From contig CM055319.2 of the NCBI GenBank assembly GCA_029255685.2, positions 38,388,530 through 38,452,529 of the forward strand: 64,000 bases of DNA, given 5' to 3'. Under the pieces are notes generated by a model, which had not been told where the DNA came from, made no database searches, and saw only the letters and a list, made by a program, of their open reading frames with translations. Shown one piece after another: positions 42,429 through 52,234 of this stretch (position 1 is the stretch's first letter; each line of letters begins with the position of its first letter). The translations under genes were made by a program, and so were the position numbers. The stretch comes from Silene conica. Its lineage: Eukaryota > Streptophyta > Magnoliopsida > Caryophyllales > Caryophyllaceae.

Positions 42429-43250
42429 TGAAATGAACCAAGGTGACCTATCTACTACCTATGTCAAGTCCAAGCTCTTTTTCGTCCAAGGGGCTGCTCT
42501 AAGGCACTCTTAAGTCCTACCAAGTACATATCCTAAAGGGTGGGACATTTTTATGTCATGTTAAGTTATGTTATGTTAGTTTATGCAAGCAAAACAAATC
42601 TGATGCTAAGGTAAATAAGGGGCCACGGCTAAGCACATGCTCAAGGTTCCTTATTTCCTCTTTTGTGGAGACATCATAGAAAGCTAAAGGGATCAAATGC
42701 CTAGAAAGGAAGGTCAACAAGGGCTGTTTCAAGCATCAAAAAGGAGCTGCAAAAGGGTCTGAAAAACTGTTTTGTGTAAGGTAAAGCAAGGCAAGGTCAC
42801 TATCAATGTAAGAGCAGCCTGTTTTTCTCAGTTTTTAGCCCTAAGACAGCCGTTGCCAAGGCTTGTACTTAGCTTATGTTCTGAAACTTTTGTGCACCAC
42901 AAGATTAACATGTAATGTAGGGTGTGGATTGGTTTGCTTGGCCTATAAAAGCATCCATTCTAACACTCACAAGGCAGATTGAATTGAGCTTATAAATCAG
43001 AAACTTTTCTAAGTTTTCTAAACTACATTGCTTAGTGCTTGTAGAAGTCATTTGCTTAGTGCTTTGGCTTGTTATTTTGCTTTGCTTAGTGCTGGTAGGA
43101 TAACTAGTTCTTGGTTAGTGGCTGTGTGCTTAACTAAGTCCATATCCCAAGTGAAAATATCACAAGAAACGACATACACAAACCCCTCTAAACTTTCTGT
43201 TTTCGACTTCAAAAAATGACTAAGTACTAAATCTAACTAGTTTTAGTTCA
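42429..43250 (+). repeat. Gypsy F 3' LTR
   Basis: 822 bp, the same length as the 5' LTR, with about three substitutions. Confidence 0.95.
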
Positions 43251-44987
43251 CTAACGCCCCGTTGATGAGGACTTGTGCCCTTGAAATTTCCTTTCGAAAA
43301 TGTTTGAAAGAAAGCTATGTTTTAGAATATCAGCTTTTGATAAACACCTTTTGTACTTTCAAGTTTCGAGGACGAAACTTTTTAAAAGGTGGGGGGATTG
43401 TAACACCCCGATATTTTCGGTACTATTATAAATTTAAATATTTAATTTAATTTAAAGAATAATTTATATTTTATTATATTTCGTAAATACATTTTTGTGA
43501 TATGAATATTTCATTTTAAAACATTTTTAATTTCAAATGATATTTCGAGTTTTATAAACTGAAGTTTCGGCTTTAATTCTCGAGAATGACAAGTATGTAG
43601 GATAATTTCATGAGTTGTGAGTTATTTGCAAAATTGGTTCTATCTTGAGTAATTTTCGTCTTAAGATGTTATTTCCGTCTTAGTTAATGAATTCCGAGTC
43701 ATCCCGACTCATTAAATGAATCCCGAGTCATTTCCGACTCAAAACCCCTTATAACCCCTATTGTTATGTTTCCTCATCAACCCATTCATTTCCTTCATCC
43801 TCTTCAACAAACACCAAAACCCCTTCACCAATGTTGGTGTTTCTCCATGAGCACAAAATCGATTCTAGCATCTTCGTTTCTTGCTCAAATTCCGAGCTCT
43901 TTATAGGTTTGTTCTCCTCTTCTTCTCCTCCTTCTTTTGATACAAACAATTTCTAGACTTGTCGAGTTTTACGAAAACCCGTCTTTCTAGGGTTACGTTT
44001 TTAATTCGTTTTTCTTATTGTTTGTTGGTGAGAATGGATGTTTGGACTTCAATGAAGGATTCTTTGAAGATTTGAAGTTCTTTTTAAAGGTAACTTTGAG
44101 AGGTTAGTCGACTTTAAGTCAAAAATCGTTTGCACAGTGTTGTTGGTTAATTTCTGAAAGTTTGACGATGGTATGGTTTAAATTTATGAAATTGTGAAGT
44201 ATTGGGTTGATTATCTTGATATTCAATTGAATGAAATCAGTTTCTAGTTGATTAGTAGTAATGAAGGATGAATTTTGGTTGTGTTTATTGGACAAATTGA
44301 TATCCGTCTCATGCTTGTGGTGTTCATAGCGACATTGTTGTCCCCAATTGATTTTATCCAATGTTATGAGTAGTTAATCGCATTTATAGTCGTTTGTTTA
44401 CGATGTAAATTGGTATATATATGCGCCTTGGTTGGATGTTGGGTTGCCTAGATCACGTAGGACGTGTAGGCTAATCGTATTATGAAGTTATACGCAAATG
44501 GGGACCGGGACACGCTGCTGCCGCGCACAGCGCCTAAACTGCCCGACAGAACCGCAGCCTGCGGCCCCAAACGCAGGCCTGCGGCCGTGTCATGCGCAGC
44601 CTACGCCCCTCATGGCAGGCTGCGGTTTGCACTGGTTTTTGGCGTGATTGTGGGCTGTTTTGGGGGTTGTTTGAGGCACCGATTGGTCGCTTGTTTGGAC
44701 GTTGTTTGAGCATGCTAAATTTATATAAAACTTGTGTAAGAGTGTATATAATTATCATGTATGATTCATGACTCGAATTACGTTCATCCTTCATGATTAA
44801 TTCCCTTGTTTACGACATTGAATTTGAGTCATCAAATGCTAATATTTTATATCCAGAACGAAATGTAAACTCGTAAATGAGACTTGTCATATGAACTTTC
44901 ATTATTATATTGCTCATATGATTGAAATGTTTGGGTGGTTCCATTATGGTTGTATGGTTGAATGCCTAAGCCGTTTTAGTAGCTAAG

Positions 44988-45044
44988 TTGAGGAGGAAGA
45001 CCCCCCGGCCGGGCAACCGGAAGGGAAACCGGCTCCCGCTTCAA
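44988..45044 (+). ncRNA. GNRA-tetraloop module, gypsy B 3' LTR
   Basis: Tip hairpin CCGG, GCAA, CCGG at 45009-45020 with enclosing UUGAGG (44988-44993) and CUUCAA (45039-45044). It matches the 5' copy. Confidence 0.65.
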
Positions 45045-45111
45045 GTTAACTTCTATAAACTAGCTTAAGCATTGTCTTGATTGAATTGAGGCTCATATGT
45101 GTTAAATGAGT

Positions 45112-45606
45112 TAGTTAACGGTTATGTTAGCACAAGTTAAATTGATAATGGTTATGTTGTCTTGAATTGAGTCGAGTAACGGTTATGTTGCTTCACTTGT
45201 AATTTGATAACGGTTATGTTATCTTAAGTTGAGTCGGGTAACGGTTATGTTGCCTTGCTTGTGTTCGAATGACGGTTATGTCATTCCAAGTTGTGTGGGT
45301 GACGGTTATGTCACTTGTTTGTGAATGGATAGCGGTGTTACGATTTGTGTATCATTGTAATGAACTAATGCCACCTCGGTTATGGGTTTTATCTATGTTC
45401 GGGATTGGTCGGTGTCCGTGGTTATGCGGCCCGGTCCCTGTGTGTCGTTCGGTGTAGGTTATTACATCGAGAGGTCTGGCCAGGTCTTAGGCATATAGTT
45501 ATCGGTTATGCGCTATACATAGAGTCAGTGTCGTGGTTATGCGTCCCGATAGCTAGTGTCGTGGTTATGCGACCTAGCGGTCAGTGGTAACGGTTATGTT
45601 CCCTGA
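45112..45606 (+). repeat. Hairpin array of gypsy B, 3' LTR copy
   Basis: GGTTAT occurs 13 times, at 45120, 45150, 45181, 45212, 45243, 45274, 45304, 45378, 45420, 45504, 45535, 45563 and 45592. The first seven are 30-31 bp apart. Most are flanked by complementary arms of five to seven bases that differ between units, for example GAGTAAC with GTTGCTT, GGTAAC with GTTGCC, and GTGAC with GTCAC. Confidence 0.85.
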
Positions 45607-45950
45607 CAGCGTTCATTCTATTCTTGTATGTTCTGTGATTGGCCATGCCATCTAGTGTTGGCCTCTGAGTCGCTCACTTGCTTGTTGTTTGTGTGAATGA
45701 ACAGGCCATCAAGTGTTGGCTGCTGAGTCATTCACTTGGTTGATTGTTGGTTCTGATAATAGTTCATATGAGAATTTGATTATGTTTCACATGTTGATTC
45801 ATGCCTTGATCATGTTTGTTGTATTTTATTATGCCATACTTGATTTCTTATCATCGTATATGCATGTTAATATTTATATGTTGTGTTGTATAACCGTTTA
45901 CGTGTTTTCTGACAAAAAGTGCCTGGGAGAACCTCGAGCCAGTCCCCACT

Positions 45951-46956
45951 TGATGCGGAACCATCGTTAATTCAATCCCAAGAAATATTATTAAGCAAAG
46001 ATATGAGCCATATTAATCAAAGTTACAAGATAGGATCAACTTCCGTTCTTAGGATTGCTTGGGAAGGGATCGAACCCTTAGGGCGTGCGGATTGAGGGGC
46101 ACGAAACCCTAGACGATTAGGGTTTTGGGGACTTTCCTTCTTGTTTCCTAGTTTGTTATTTAATTAATTAAGTTTGTTACTAGTTTGTTACAACTAGGTT
46201 GTTAAGGTTGTTACAAGGTGGTTACAAGGTTAGTTATTAGTTAGTTATGAGTTGTTATTAAGTTGTTAGGGTTTGTTACTACAACTTAATCTTTTATTTG
46301 TTATTTTATCTTTTAGATTTAATAAGGATTATTTTAATCCATAAGATAGAAATAGAAACCCTAAAGGAAGTAGAGTACACGGCGGGTCGAAGCTTTGGAA
46401 ACCGTGTAGGAGTTTCTTATCTCTTTTCTATTTCGATTCTAGTTTGTGACGGATGACCTTACTATAAATAGGCATCCTTAGTTGTTTGTTAGAATATTAA
46501 AGTGATAAATTAAAAACCTTTTTGTTAAGTTTTACTTACAAATCTAAAGTATCTGTGTGAGCTTTAAAACCCGAAGTATCTGTGTGAGCTTCAAAATAAT
46601 TGAGAGAATATCTGTGTGAGTTTGATCAATTATCCTATCCATCGACATACATAATTCATTCATCAAATCGTTTCACAAATCTTTCAAGTATTAAGTGCTG
46701 TGCCTTATTACGTCATCAAGATTCATCCAAGATTCATCAAGAACGTCCAAGAAACACCACCACCGTGCCACGTCAGCCCTGCCGTGCTGCCACGTCATCA
46801 CCACCGTGTCACCATTCATCCGTTTTCATCTTTCTTGGTTACTTTTTCGTTCTTTATTCGTTCAAGATTGTAATATTTCTTTAGTATTTTTATTCCGCTG
46901 CAACATCCGTATTTTTGTTGATTATCTTTATTGATTATCACCCCAAATACGCATCA
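45951..46956 (+). repeat. Gypsy G 5' LTR
   Basis: Starts TGATGCGGAACC, ends TACGCATCA. It has a TATA box (TATAAATA, 46463-46470) and three ATCTGTGTGAG repeats (46552-46622) in the likely transcribed part. Its first 145 bp equal the 3' end of the pol reading frame in the 3' LTR. Confidence 0.95.
46463..46470 (+). promoter_or_regulatory. TATA box in gypsy G LTR
   Basis: TATAAATA in the middle of the 5' LTR, with a repeat at 50736-50743 in the 3' LTR. Confidence 0.65.
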
Positions 46957-46959
46957 GAT

Positions 46960-46971
46960 TGGTATCAGAGC
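46960..46971 (+). other. Gypsy G primer binding site
   Basis: TGGTATCAGAGC, three bases after the LTR. The final AGAGC (46967-46971) pairs with GCUCU (46976-46980) around the very stable tetraloop UUCG. Confidence 0.92.
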
Positions 46972-47025
46972 TTCGGCTCTTGGTCTAATTTTTATTACAC
47001 CAGTTCTTGGGAAGTTATTATCACA

Positions 47026-47223
47026 ATGGTGTTGAGAAATCTACATATAGAGGCCAACGAAGAGATCCATGACCAAAGGGAGAGAATTTTCCGTACAAAG
47101 TGCAAGATAAAGAATAAGGTGTGTACTATGATTATTGATAGCGGTTCTTGTACAAATCTATTGTCCGTAGAGGCGGTTGAGAAACTACAACTACCCAAGA
47201 TTGATAAAAAAACAACCTTATAA
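47026..47223 (+). CDS. Gypsy G protease, N-terminal part
   Basis: From the first ATG after the primer site (MVLRNLHIEANEE) the frame contains the aspartic protease motif IDSGSCTN near residue 36. It is homologous to the protease part of gypsy F, without any gag ahead. It runs out of frame at a run of seven A residues (47206-47212), and the rest of the protease continues in the next frame from 47177. The shift could be a one-base indel or a slippery site. Confidence 0.8.
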   Translation: MVLRNLHIEANEEIHDQRERIFRTKCKIKNKVCTMIIDSGSCTNLLSVEAVEKLQLPKIDKKTTL

Positions 47224-50200
47224 ACTATATTGGCTTGATGGGGAAGAAGGGATCAACGTAAATCAACAAGTTCTAGTTCCATTCAAGATTGGTCCGTATG
47301 AAGATGAGATATGGTGCGATATTGTGCCTATGAGTGCTAGTCATATTCTATTGGGAAGACCATGGCAATTTGATCGAAAGGTGAAACACAACGGAAGAAC
47401 CAATGTTTATAGCGTACCTCAAGGAAAAACAATATTTGATCTCCAACCGTGGGTTCCAAAGAAAAAGAGTGAACCAAAGAAAAACATAGAAGAGATGATG
47501 ATAGAGGGGAAAGAGGTAGAAGAGGCGATCACCAACGGAGAACCAACGTTCATGATGGTAGTGAGGGACGTAGGAGGCCGTGAGAGTGGCGAGGAAGAGG
47601 GTCGGCGTGAGGTGCGGAGTTTATTGGAGGAGTTCAAGGATGTGTTTCCGGAAGAGCTACCCGACGGACTACCACCACTACGAGGGATAGAGCACCAAAT
47701 CGATCTTATTCCAGGAGCAGCGTTACCTAATAAACCCGCTTATCGTTGTAATCCGGAAGAGGCAAAAGAATTACAAAGACAAGTCCAAGAATTGATGGAT
47801 AGAGGTTATGTGCAAGAAAGCCTAAGTCCATGTGCCGTACCAGCCTTGTTGGTACCGAAGAAGGAAGGAACTTGGAGGATGTGCATTGACAGCCGCGCCG
47901 TCAACAACATCACAATAAAATACCGATTTCCTATACCAAGGTTAGATGATATGCTCGACGAACTCGCAGGATCAAAGGTATTTTCTAAACTAGATCTAAG
48001 AAGTGGTTATCATCAAATGAGGGTTAGGGAAGGAGATGAATGGAAGACAACTTTTAAAACGAAGCAAGGGTTGTACGAATGGCTCGTGATGCCGTTTGGG
48101 TTGTGCAACGCTCCTAGTTCGTTCATGAGGCTAATGAATGAGGTATTAAGACCTTTCTTAAATAAATTTGTGGTTGTTTATCTAGATGATATTCTTGTGT
48201 ATAGCCAAAGTAAAGAAGAACACAAGACACATCTAAGAGCAGTATTTGAGATGCTTAGAAAGCAAAAATTATATGGGAAGCTAGAGAAGTGCACGTTCAT
48301 GGTAGCGAGCGTGGTCTTTTTGGGGTACATCGTGGGTGAAAGAGGAGTAAGCATGGATCCATCAAAGGTTGAAGCAATACAAGCTTGGCCTATTCCTAAA
48401 ACAACCACGGAGGTACGTAGTTTTCATGGTTTAGCATCGTTTTATAGACGGTTTATTCAAGGATTTAGTTCTATCATGGCCCCTATTACGGAGTTAACAA
48501 AAAAGGGAGAGTTCGTATGGACATCACACGCCCAAAAGGCGTTTGAGGAGATAAAAAAGAAACTTTGTTCGAATCCCGTACTTGCCTTACCAGATTTTAG
48601 TAAATTGTTCGAAGTTGAATGCGATGCAAGTGGGGTAGGAATCGGCGCAGTGTTGGTACAAGAAAAACGTCCAATTGCCTATTTCAGTGAGAAGTTGAAC
48701 GGTGCTAGGTTAAACTATTCCACCTATGATAAGGAGTTCTATGCGATTGTGAGAGCTTTGGATCATTGGGCACATTATTTACGTCCTAGACCTTTTATAT
48801 TACATTCGGATCATGAAGCCCTAAAACATATTCATGGACAACAAAAATTAAATCCAAGGCATGCTAAGTGGGTTGAGTTCCTACAATCTTTTACGTTCTC
48901 TTCAAAGTATAAGACAGGTAGTTCAAACATAGTAGCAGATGCATTGTCAAGGAGACATTCTTTGTTGATTGAATTAGATGCAAGGATTCTTGGTTTTGAA
49001 CATATTAAAGAACTATACAAGGAGGATCCCGATTTTTCAAAAGAATTCTTGAATCCGGAGGGATTATACACCACGCAAGACGGATACTTATTCAAGGGAA
49101 ACCGTTTGTGCATTCCTAAGGGATCGATGAGAGAGTTACTTGTAAGAGAGGCGCACGGAGGCGCTATAGCCGGTCACTTCGGCATTCAGAAGACAAATGA
49201 GATGTTAGGAGAACACTTTTATTGGCCTAAGATGAGTAAAGATGTTCAAGATATTATTGGCAAGTGTGTAATTTGTCAAAGGTCAAAGAGTACATTCAAC
49301 AAGGGGCTATATACACCTCTACCCGTACCGGTTCAGCCATGGAATGAGGTTAGTATGGATTTTATTTTGGGATTACCACGTACTCAACGCGGTAAAGATT
49401 CTATTATGGTTGTAGTAGATCGTTTTTCTAAGATGGCACACTTTATACCGGGTCATAAGACGGATGATGCAACAAAGGTAGCCGATCTTTATTATAAAGA
49501 AGTTGTTCGATTACATGGAATACCACTTACCATTGTGTCGGATCGGGATGTTAAATTTCTTAGCTATTTCTGGAAGACCTTATGGAGATTAGTTGGTACT
49601 AAACTTCTATTTAGCACCTCCCACCATCCGCAAACGGACGGCCAGACCGAGGTCACGAATAGAACGCTCGGAAGCTTATTGCGTGGGTTAGTGAGTAAGA
49701 GTACCAAGGATTGGGATATCAAGTTAGCTCATGCGGAATTTGCATACAATCGTACTCCTTCGGCCACCACGGGGCGTGCACCATTCGAAATCGTCTATGG
49801 GATGAATCCGTATTTACCTATTGATCTTGTACCTATCCCAAAGAAAGAAGTTATTAGTTTTGAGGCAAAGGAGAGACAAGCCACCTTCATGAGGATGTGT
49901 GAACAAGTTAAAGCTCAAATAGAAAAGGCCAATGCTAAATATAAAGAGAAAGCAAATAAACATAGAAGGCAACCGGTGTTTAAGGAAGGTGATCTTGTAT
50001 GGTTACACTTGAGGAAGGAGCGATTTCCATCTAAGAGGAAGAACAAGCTTATGCCTCGCGCGGATGGACCGTTCAAAATTCTTGAATGCTATGGATCAAA
50101 TGCCTACAAAGTCGAATTACCAAGTGAGTATGGGGGTGTAAGTGCCACATTTAATGTGGGTGATTTATCTCCTTATCTAGATGACACAGACTTGGAGGCC

Positions 50201-50368
50201 AATTCTCAAAAAGAGGGAGAGAATGATGCGGAACCATCGTTAATTCAATCCCAAGAAATATTATTAAGCAAAGATATGAGCCATATTAATCAAAGTTACA
50301 AGATAGGATCAACTTCCGTTCTTAGGATTGCTTGGGAAGGGATCGAACCCTTAGGGCGTGCGGATTGA
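47177..50368 (+). CDS. Gypsy G pol: protease end, RT, RNase H, integrase
   Basis: The coding part proper begins about 47206, continuing the protease (YKLYWLDGE, LLGRPWQFDR). RT has VVYLDDIL about residue 333, RNase H ECDASGVGIGAVL about 480, and the integrase zinc domain starts about 658. The integrase core has aspartates near 725 and 788 and a glutamate near 822, with the GPF domain near 964. The frame is open to the end. Unusually, it runs over the polypurine tract and 145 bp into the 3' LTR, where it stops at TGA after GRAD, so LTR sequence supplies the last 48 residues. It is close to gypsy F pol but clearly diverged. Confidence 0.93.
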   Translation: MRNYNYPRLIKKQPYKLYWLDGEEGINVNQQVLVPFKIGPYEDEIWCDIVPMSASHILLGRPWQFDRKVKHNGRTNVYSVPQGKTIFDLQPWVPKKKSEPKKNIEEMMIEGKEVEEAITNGEPTFMMVVRDVGGRESGEEEGRREVRSLLEEFKDVFPEELPDGLPPLRGIEHQIDLIPGAALPNKPAYRCNPEEAKELQRQVQELMDRGYVQESLSPCAVPALLVPKKEGTWRMCIDSRAVNNITIKYRFPIPRLDDMLDELAGSKVFSKLDLRSGYHQMRVREGDEWKTTFKTKQGLYEWLVMPFGLCNAPSSFMRLMNEVLRPFLNKFVVVYLDDILVYSQSKEEHKTHLRAVFEMLRKQKLYGKLEKCTFMVASVVFLGYIVGERGVSMDPSKVEAIQAWPIPKTTTEVRSFHGLASFYRRFIQGFSSIMAPITELTKKGEFVWTSHAQKAFEEIKKKLCSNPVLALPDFSKLFEVECDASGVGIGAVLVQEKRPIAYFSEKLNGARLNYSTYDKEFYAIVRALDHWAHYLRPRPFILHSDHEALKHIHGQQKLNPRHAKWVEFLQSFTFSSKYKTGSSNIVADALSRRHSLLIELDARILGFEHIKELYKEDPDFSKEFLNPEGLYTTQDGYLFKGNRLCIPKGSMRELLVREAHGGAIAGHFGIQKTNEMLGEHFYWPKMSKDVQDIIGKCVICQRSKSTFNKGLYTPLPVPVQPWNEVSMDFILGLPRTQRGKDSIMVVVDRFSKMAHFIPGHKTDDATKVADLYYKEVVRLHGIPLTIVSDRDVKFLSYFWKTLWRLVGTKLLFSTSHHPQTDGQTEVTNRTLGSLLRGLVSKSTKDWDIKLAHAEFAYNRTPSATTGRAPFEIVYGMNPYLPIDLVPIPKKEVISFEAKERQATFMRMCEQVKAQIEKANAKYKEKANKHRRQPVFKEGDLVWLHLRKERFPSKRKNKLMPRADGPFKILECYGSNAYKVELPSEYGGVSATFNVGDLSPYLDDTDLEANSQKEGENDAEPSLIQSQEILLSKDMSHINQSYKIGSTSVLRIAWEGIEPLGRAD
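50208..50223 (+). other. Gypsy G polypurine tract within the coding frame
   Basis: AAAAAGAGGGAGAGAA directly before the 3' LTR, translated as part of QKEGEN. Confidence 0.82.
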
Positions 50369-51229
50369 GGGGCACGAAACCCTAGACGATTAGGGTTTTG
50401 GGGACTTTCCTTCTTGTTTCCTAGTTTGTTATTTAATTAATTAAGTTTGTTACTAGTTTGTTACAACTAGGTTGTTAAGGTTGTTACAAGGTGGTTACAA
50501 GGTTAGTTATTAGTTAGTTATGAGTTGTTATTAAGTTGTTAGGGTTTGTTACTACAACTTAATCTTTTATTTGTTATTTTATCTTTTAGATTTAATAAGG
50601 ATTATTTTAATCCATAAGATAGAAATAGAAACCCTAAAGGAAGTAGAGTACACGGCGGGTCGAAGCTTTGGAAACCGTGTAGGAGTTTCTTATCTCTTTT
50701 CTATTTCGATTCTAGTTTGTGACGGATGACCTTACTATAAATAGGCATCCTTAGTTGTTTGTTAGAATATTAAAGTGATAAATTAAAAACCTTTTTGTTA
50801 AGTTTTACTTACAAATCTAAAGTATCTGTGTGAGCTTTAAAACCCGAAGTATCTGTGTGAGCTTCAAAATAATTGAGAGAATATCTGTGTGAGTTTGATC
50901 AATTATCCTATCCATCGACATACATAATTCATTCATCAAATCGTTTCACAAATCTTTCAAGTATTAAGTGCTGTGCCTTATTACGTCATCAAGATTCATC
51001 CAAGATTCATCAAGAACGTCCAAGAAACACCACCACCGTGCCACGTCAGCCCTGCCGTGCTGCCACGTCATCACCACCGTGTCACCATTCATCCGTTTTC
51101 ATCTTTCTTGGTTACTTTTTCGTTCTTTATTCGTTCAAGATTGTAATATTTCTTTAGTATTTTTATTCCGCTGCAACATCCGTATTTTTGTTGATTATCT
51201 TTATTGATTATCACCCCAAATACGCATCA
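50224..51229 (+). repeat. Gypsy G 3' LTR
   Basis: 1,006 bp, apparently identical to 45951-46956. Confidence 0.96.
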
Positions 51230-51553
51230 CCACTGAGTGTGGCGTACATGTTTCATGTATGTAGGTTGGTGCGGTTGGGGAAGACGTGTGGCTAGCGAGC
51301 ATCGTTGACTATTCGACATTTACCTATTTAGGATTAGATTAGTTTTAAATTGTATTGCTATCAAGGGATACCTTATCCCTTGTTCATTTAATTTATCTCG
51401 TATAAGTTATACTTTTTCTTTAGTTTCAATCTTCCGCATGTTGTTTTGATATTCCGCGACTAAGTTTATTTATATATGTCGAAAGTTTTTAAAATACCGT
51501 ATTTCCGCTACAAGTTTCTTGTTTATTTTTATGTAATATCGCGGGGTGTCACA
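51230..51553 (+). repeat. Gypsy B 3' LTR, terminal part
   Basis: Resumes the LTR after gypsy G (CCACTGAGTGTGGCG) and ends GGGGTGTCACA. Gypsy E integrase sequence begins immediately after. Confidence 0.93.
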
Positions 51554-52213
51554 AGCCATCCCAATGCTAGTATGATAGCTGTTGTTGTATGAAAACTCTA
51601 TCAGATCAAGTCTGTCCTCCTAAGATCCTCCAAACTCGAGTACACAAACTCTCAGCATATCCTCTAGGGTCTGAATAGTCCTCTCAGTCTGACCGTCCGT
51701 CGCTGGATGGAATGTTGTACTCATCTTCAAGGTAGTTCCCATCAATGACTGTAACTCTTGCCAAAACTTAGAGATAAACTTGGAATCATGATCAGAAACA
51801 ATATCTCTAGGTCCACCATGAAGCTTCACCACATGCTTGATGTAAGCCTTAGCCAGCTCAGCTTTACTCCACGTCTCCTTCATTGGAATGAAATGAGCTG
51901 ATTTAGTCATTCTATCAACGATCACCCATATCATACCATTTCCCTTTGATGTCCTAGGCAATCGTACAATGAAATCCATCGAAATGCTCTCCCACTTCCA
52001 CTTAGGTACATCTAGTGGTTGTAACTTCCATTGCGGCCTCTTATGTTCTCCTTTCACTCTCCGACATACTAGGCACCAAGAAACAAACTCAGCTACCTCC
52101 TGCTTCATCTTTGGCCACCAAAAAGCTTTCTTCAGGTCTTTGTACAACTTATCCCCTCCAGGATGAACGGAATAAGGTGTAGAATGAGCTTCTACCAGTA
52201 TCTTTCTCTTCAA
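51554..52213 (-). pseudogene. Gypsy E integrase, truncated
   Basis: Starts after an in-frame TGA stop just upstream (52235 side). It has the zinc-binding segment with WCLVC, then the catalytic core: first aspartate in SMDFIVRLP, second in IVSDHDSKF and the glutamate region in ATDGQTERT. The frame runs out near 51620 and the element ends at 51553/51554, where gypsy B inserted. Confidence 0.9.
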
Positions 52214-52234
52214 GTCCTCATCATCAGGTACACA

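Larger units (their letters stand above)
37189..43250 (+). mobile_element. Gypsy F: intact, young Ty3/gypsy retrotransposon
   Basis: A 6,062-bp element with 822-bp LTRs, a primer site, one uninterrupted gag-pol frame and a polypurine tract. The target duplication ctaac lies at 37184-37188 and 43251-43255. The LTRs have equal length and differ at about three positions (near 37221, 37496 and 37711). Every part expected of an autonomous element is present. Confidence 0.97.
43399..45950 (+). repeat. Gypsy B 3' LTR, first part
   Basis: Starts TGTAACACCCCG after a polypurine tract (43384-43398). It contains the LTR start missing from the 5' copy, GC-rich dyads (44552-44625), a GNRA module (44988-45044) and the hairpin array (45112-45606). 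Gypsy G then interrupts the conserved block; the LTR continues at 51230. Confidence 0.92.
45951..51229 (+). mobile_element. Gypsy G: very young gypsy element lacking gag
   Basis: A 5,279-bp element with 1,006-bp LTRs that I cannot tell apart, primer site, protease-RT-RNase H-integrase frame and polypurine tract, flanked by ccact (45946-45950, 51230-51234). The primer site is only 55 bp from the protease start, so gag is absent. It sits in the gypsy B 3' LTR. Confidence 0.95.
29145..51553 (+). mobile_element. Gypsy B: LTR element without coding capacity, hosting three insertions
   Basis: The partial 5' LTR (29145-30922, 33653-33954), primer site, a 3.4-kb interior (33955-37188, 43256-43398) and the 3' LTR (43399-45950, 51230-51553) belong to one element. 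Inside it are a solo LTR, gypsy F and gypsy G, each with target duplications. No gag or pol frame survives in the interior, so it is a large non-coding (LARD-like) element. It inserted in gypsy E integrase, and AGCCA (51554-51558) should be its target duplication. Confidence 0.85.

Noticed and set aside
44482-44794. Open frames across the GC-rich part of the gypsy B LTR (also 29432-29867)
   Set aside because: They exist on both strands because the dyads lack stop codons; the two LTR copies differ without regard to codons.
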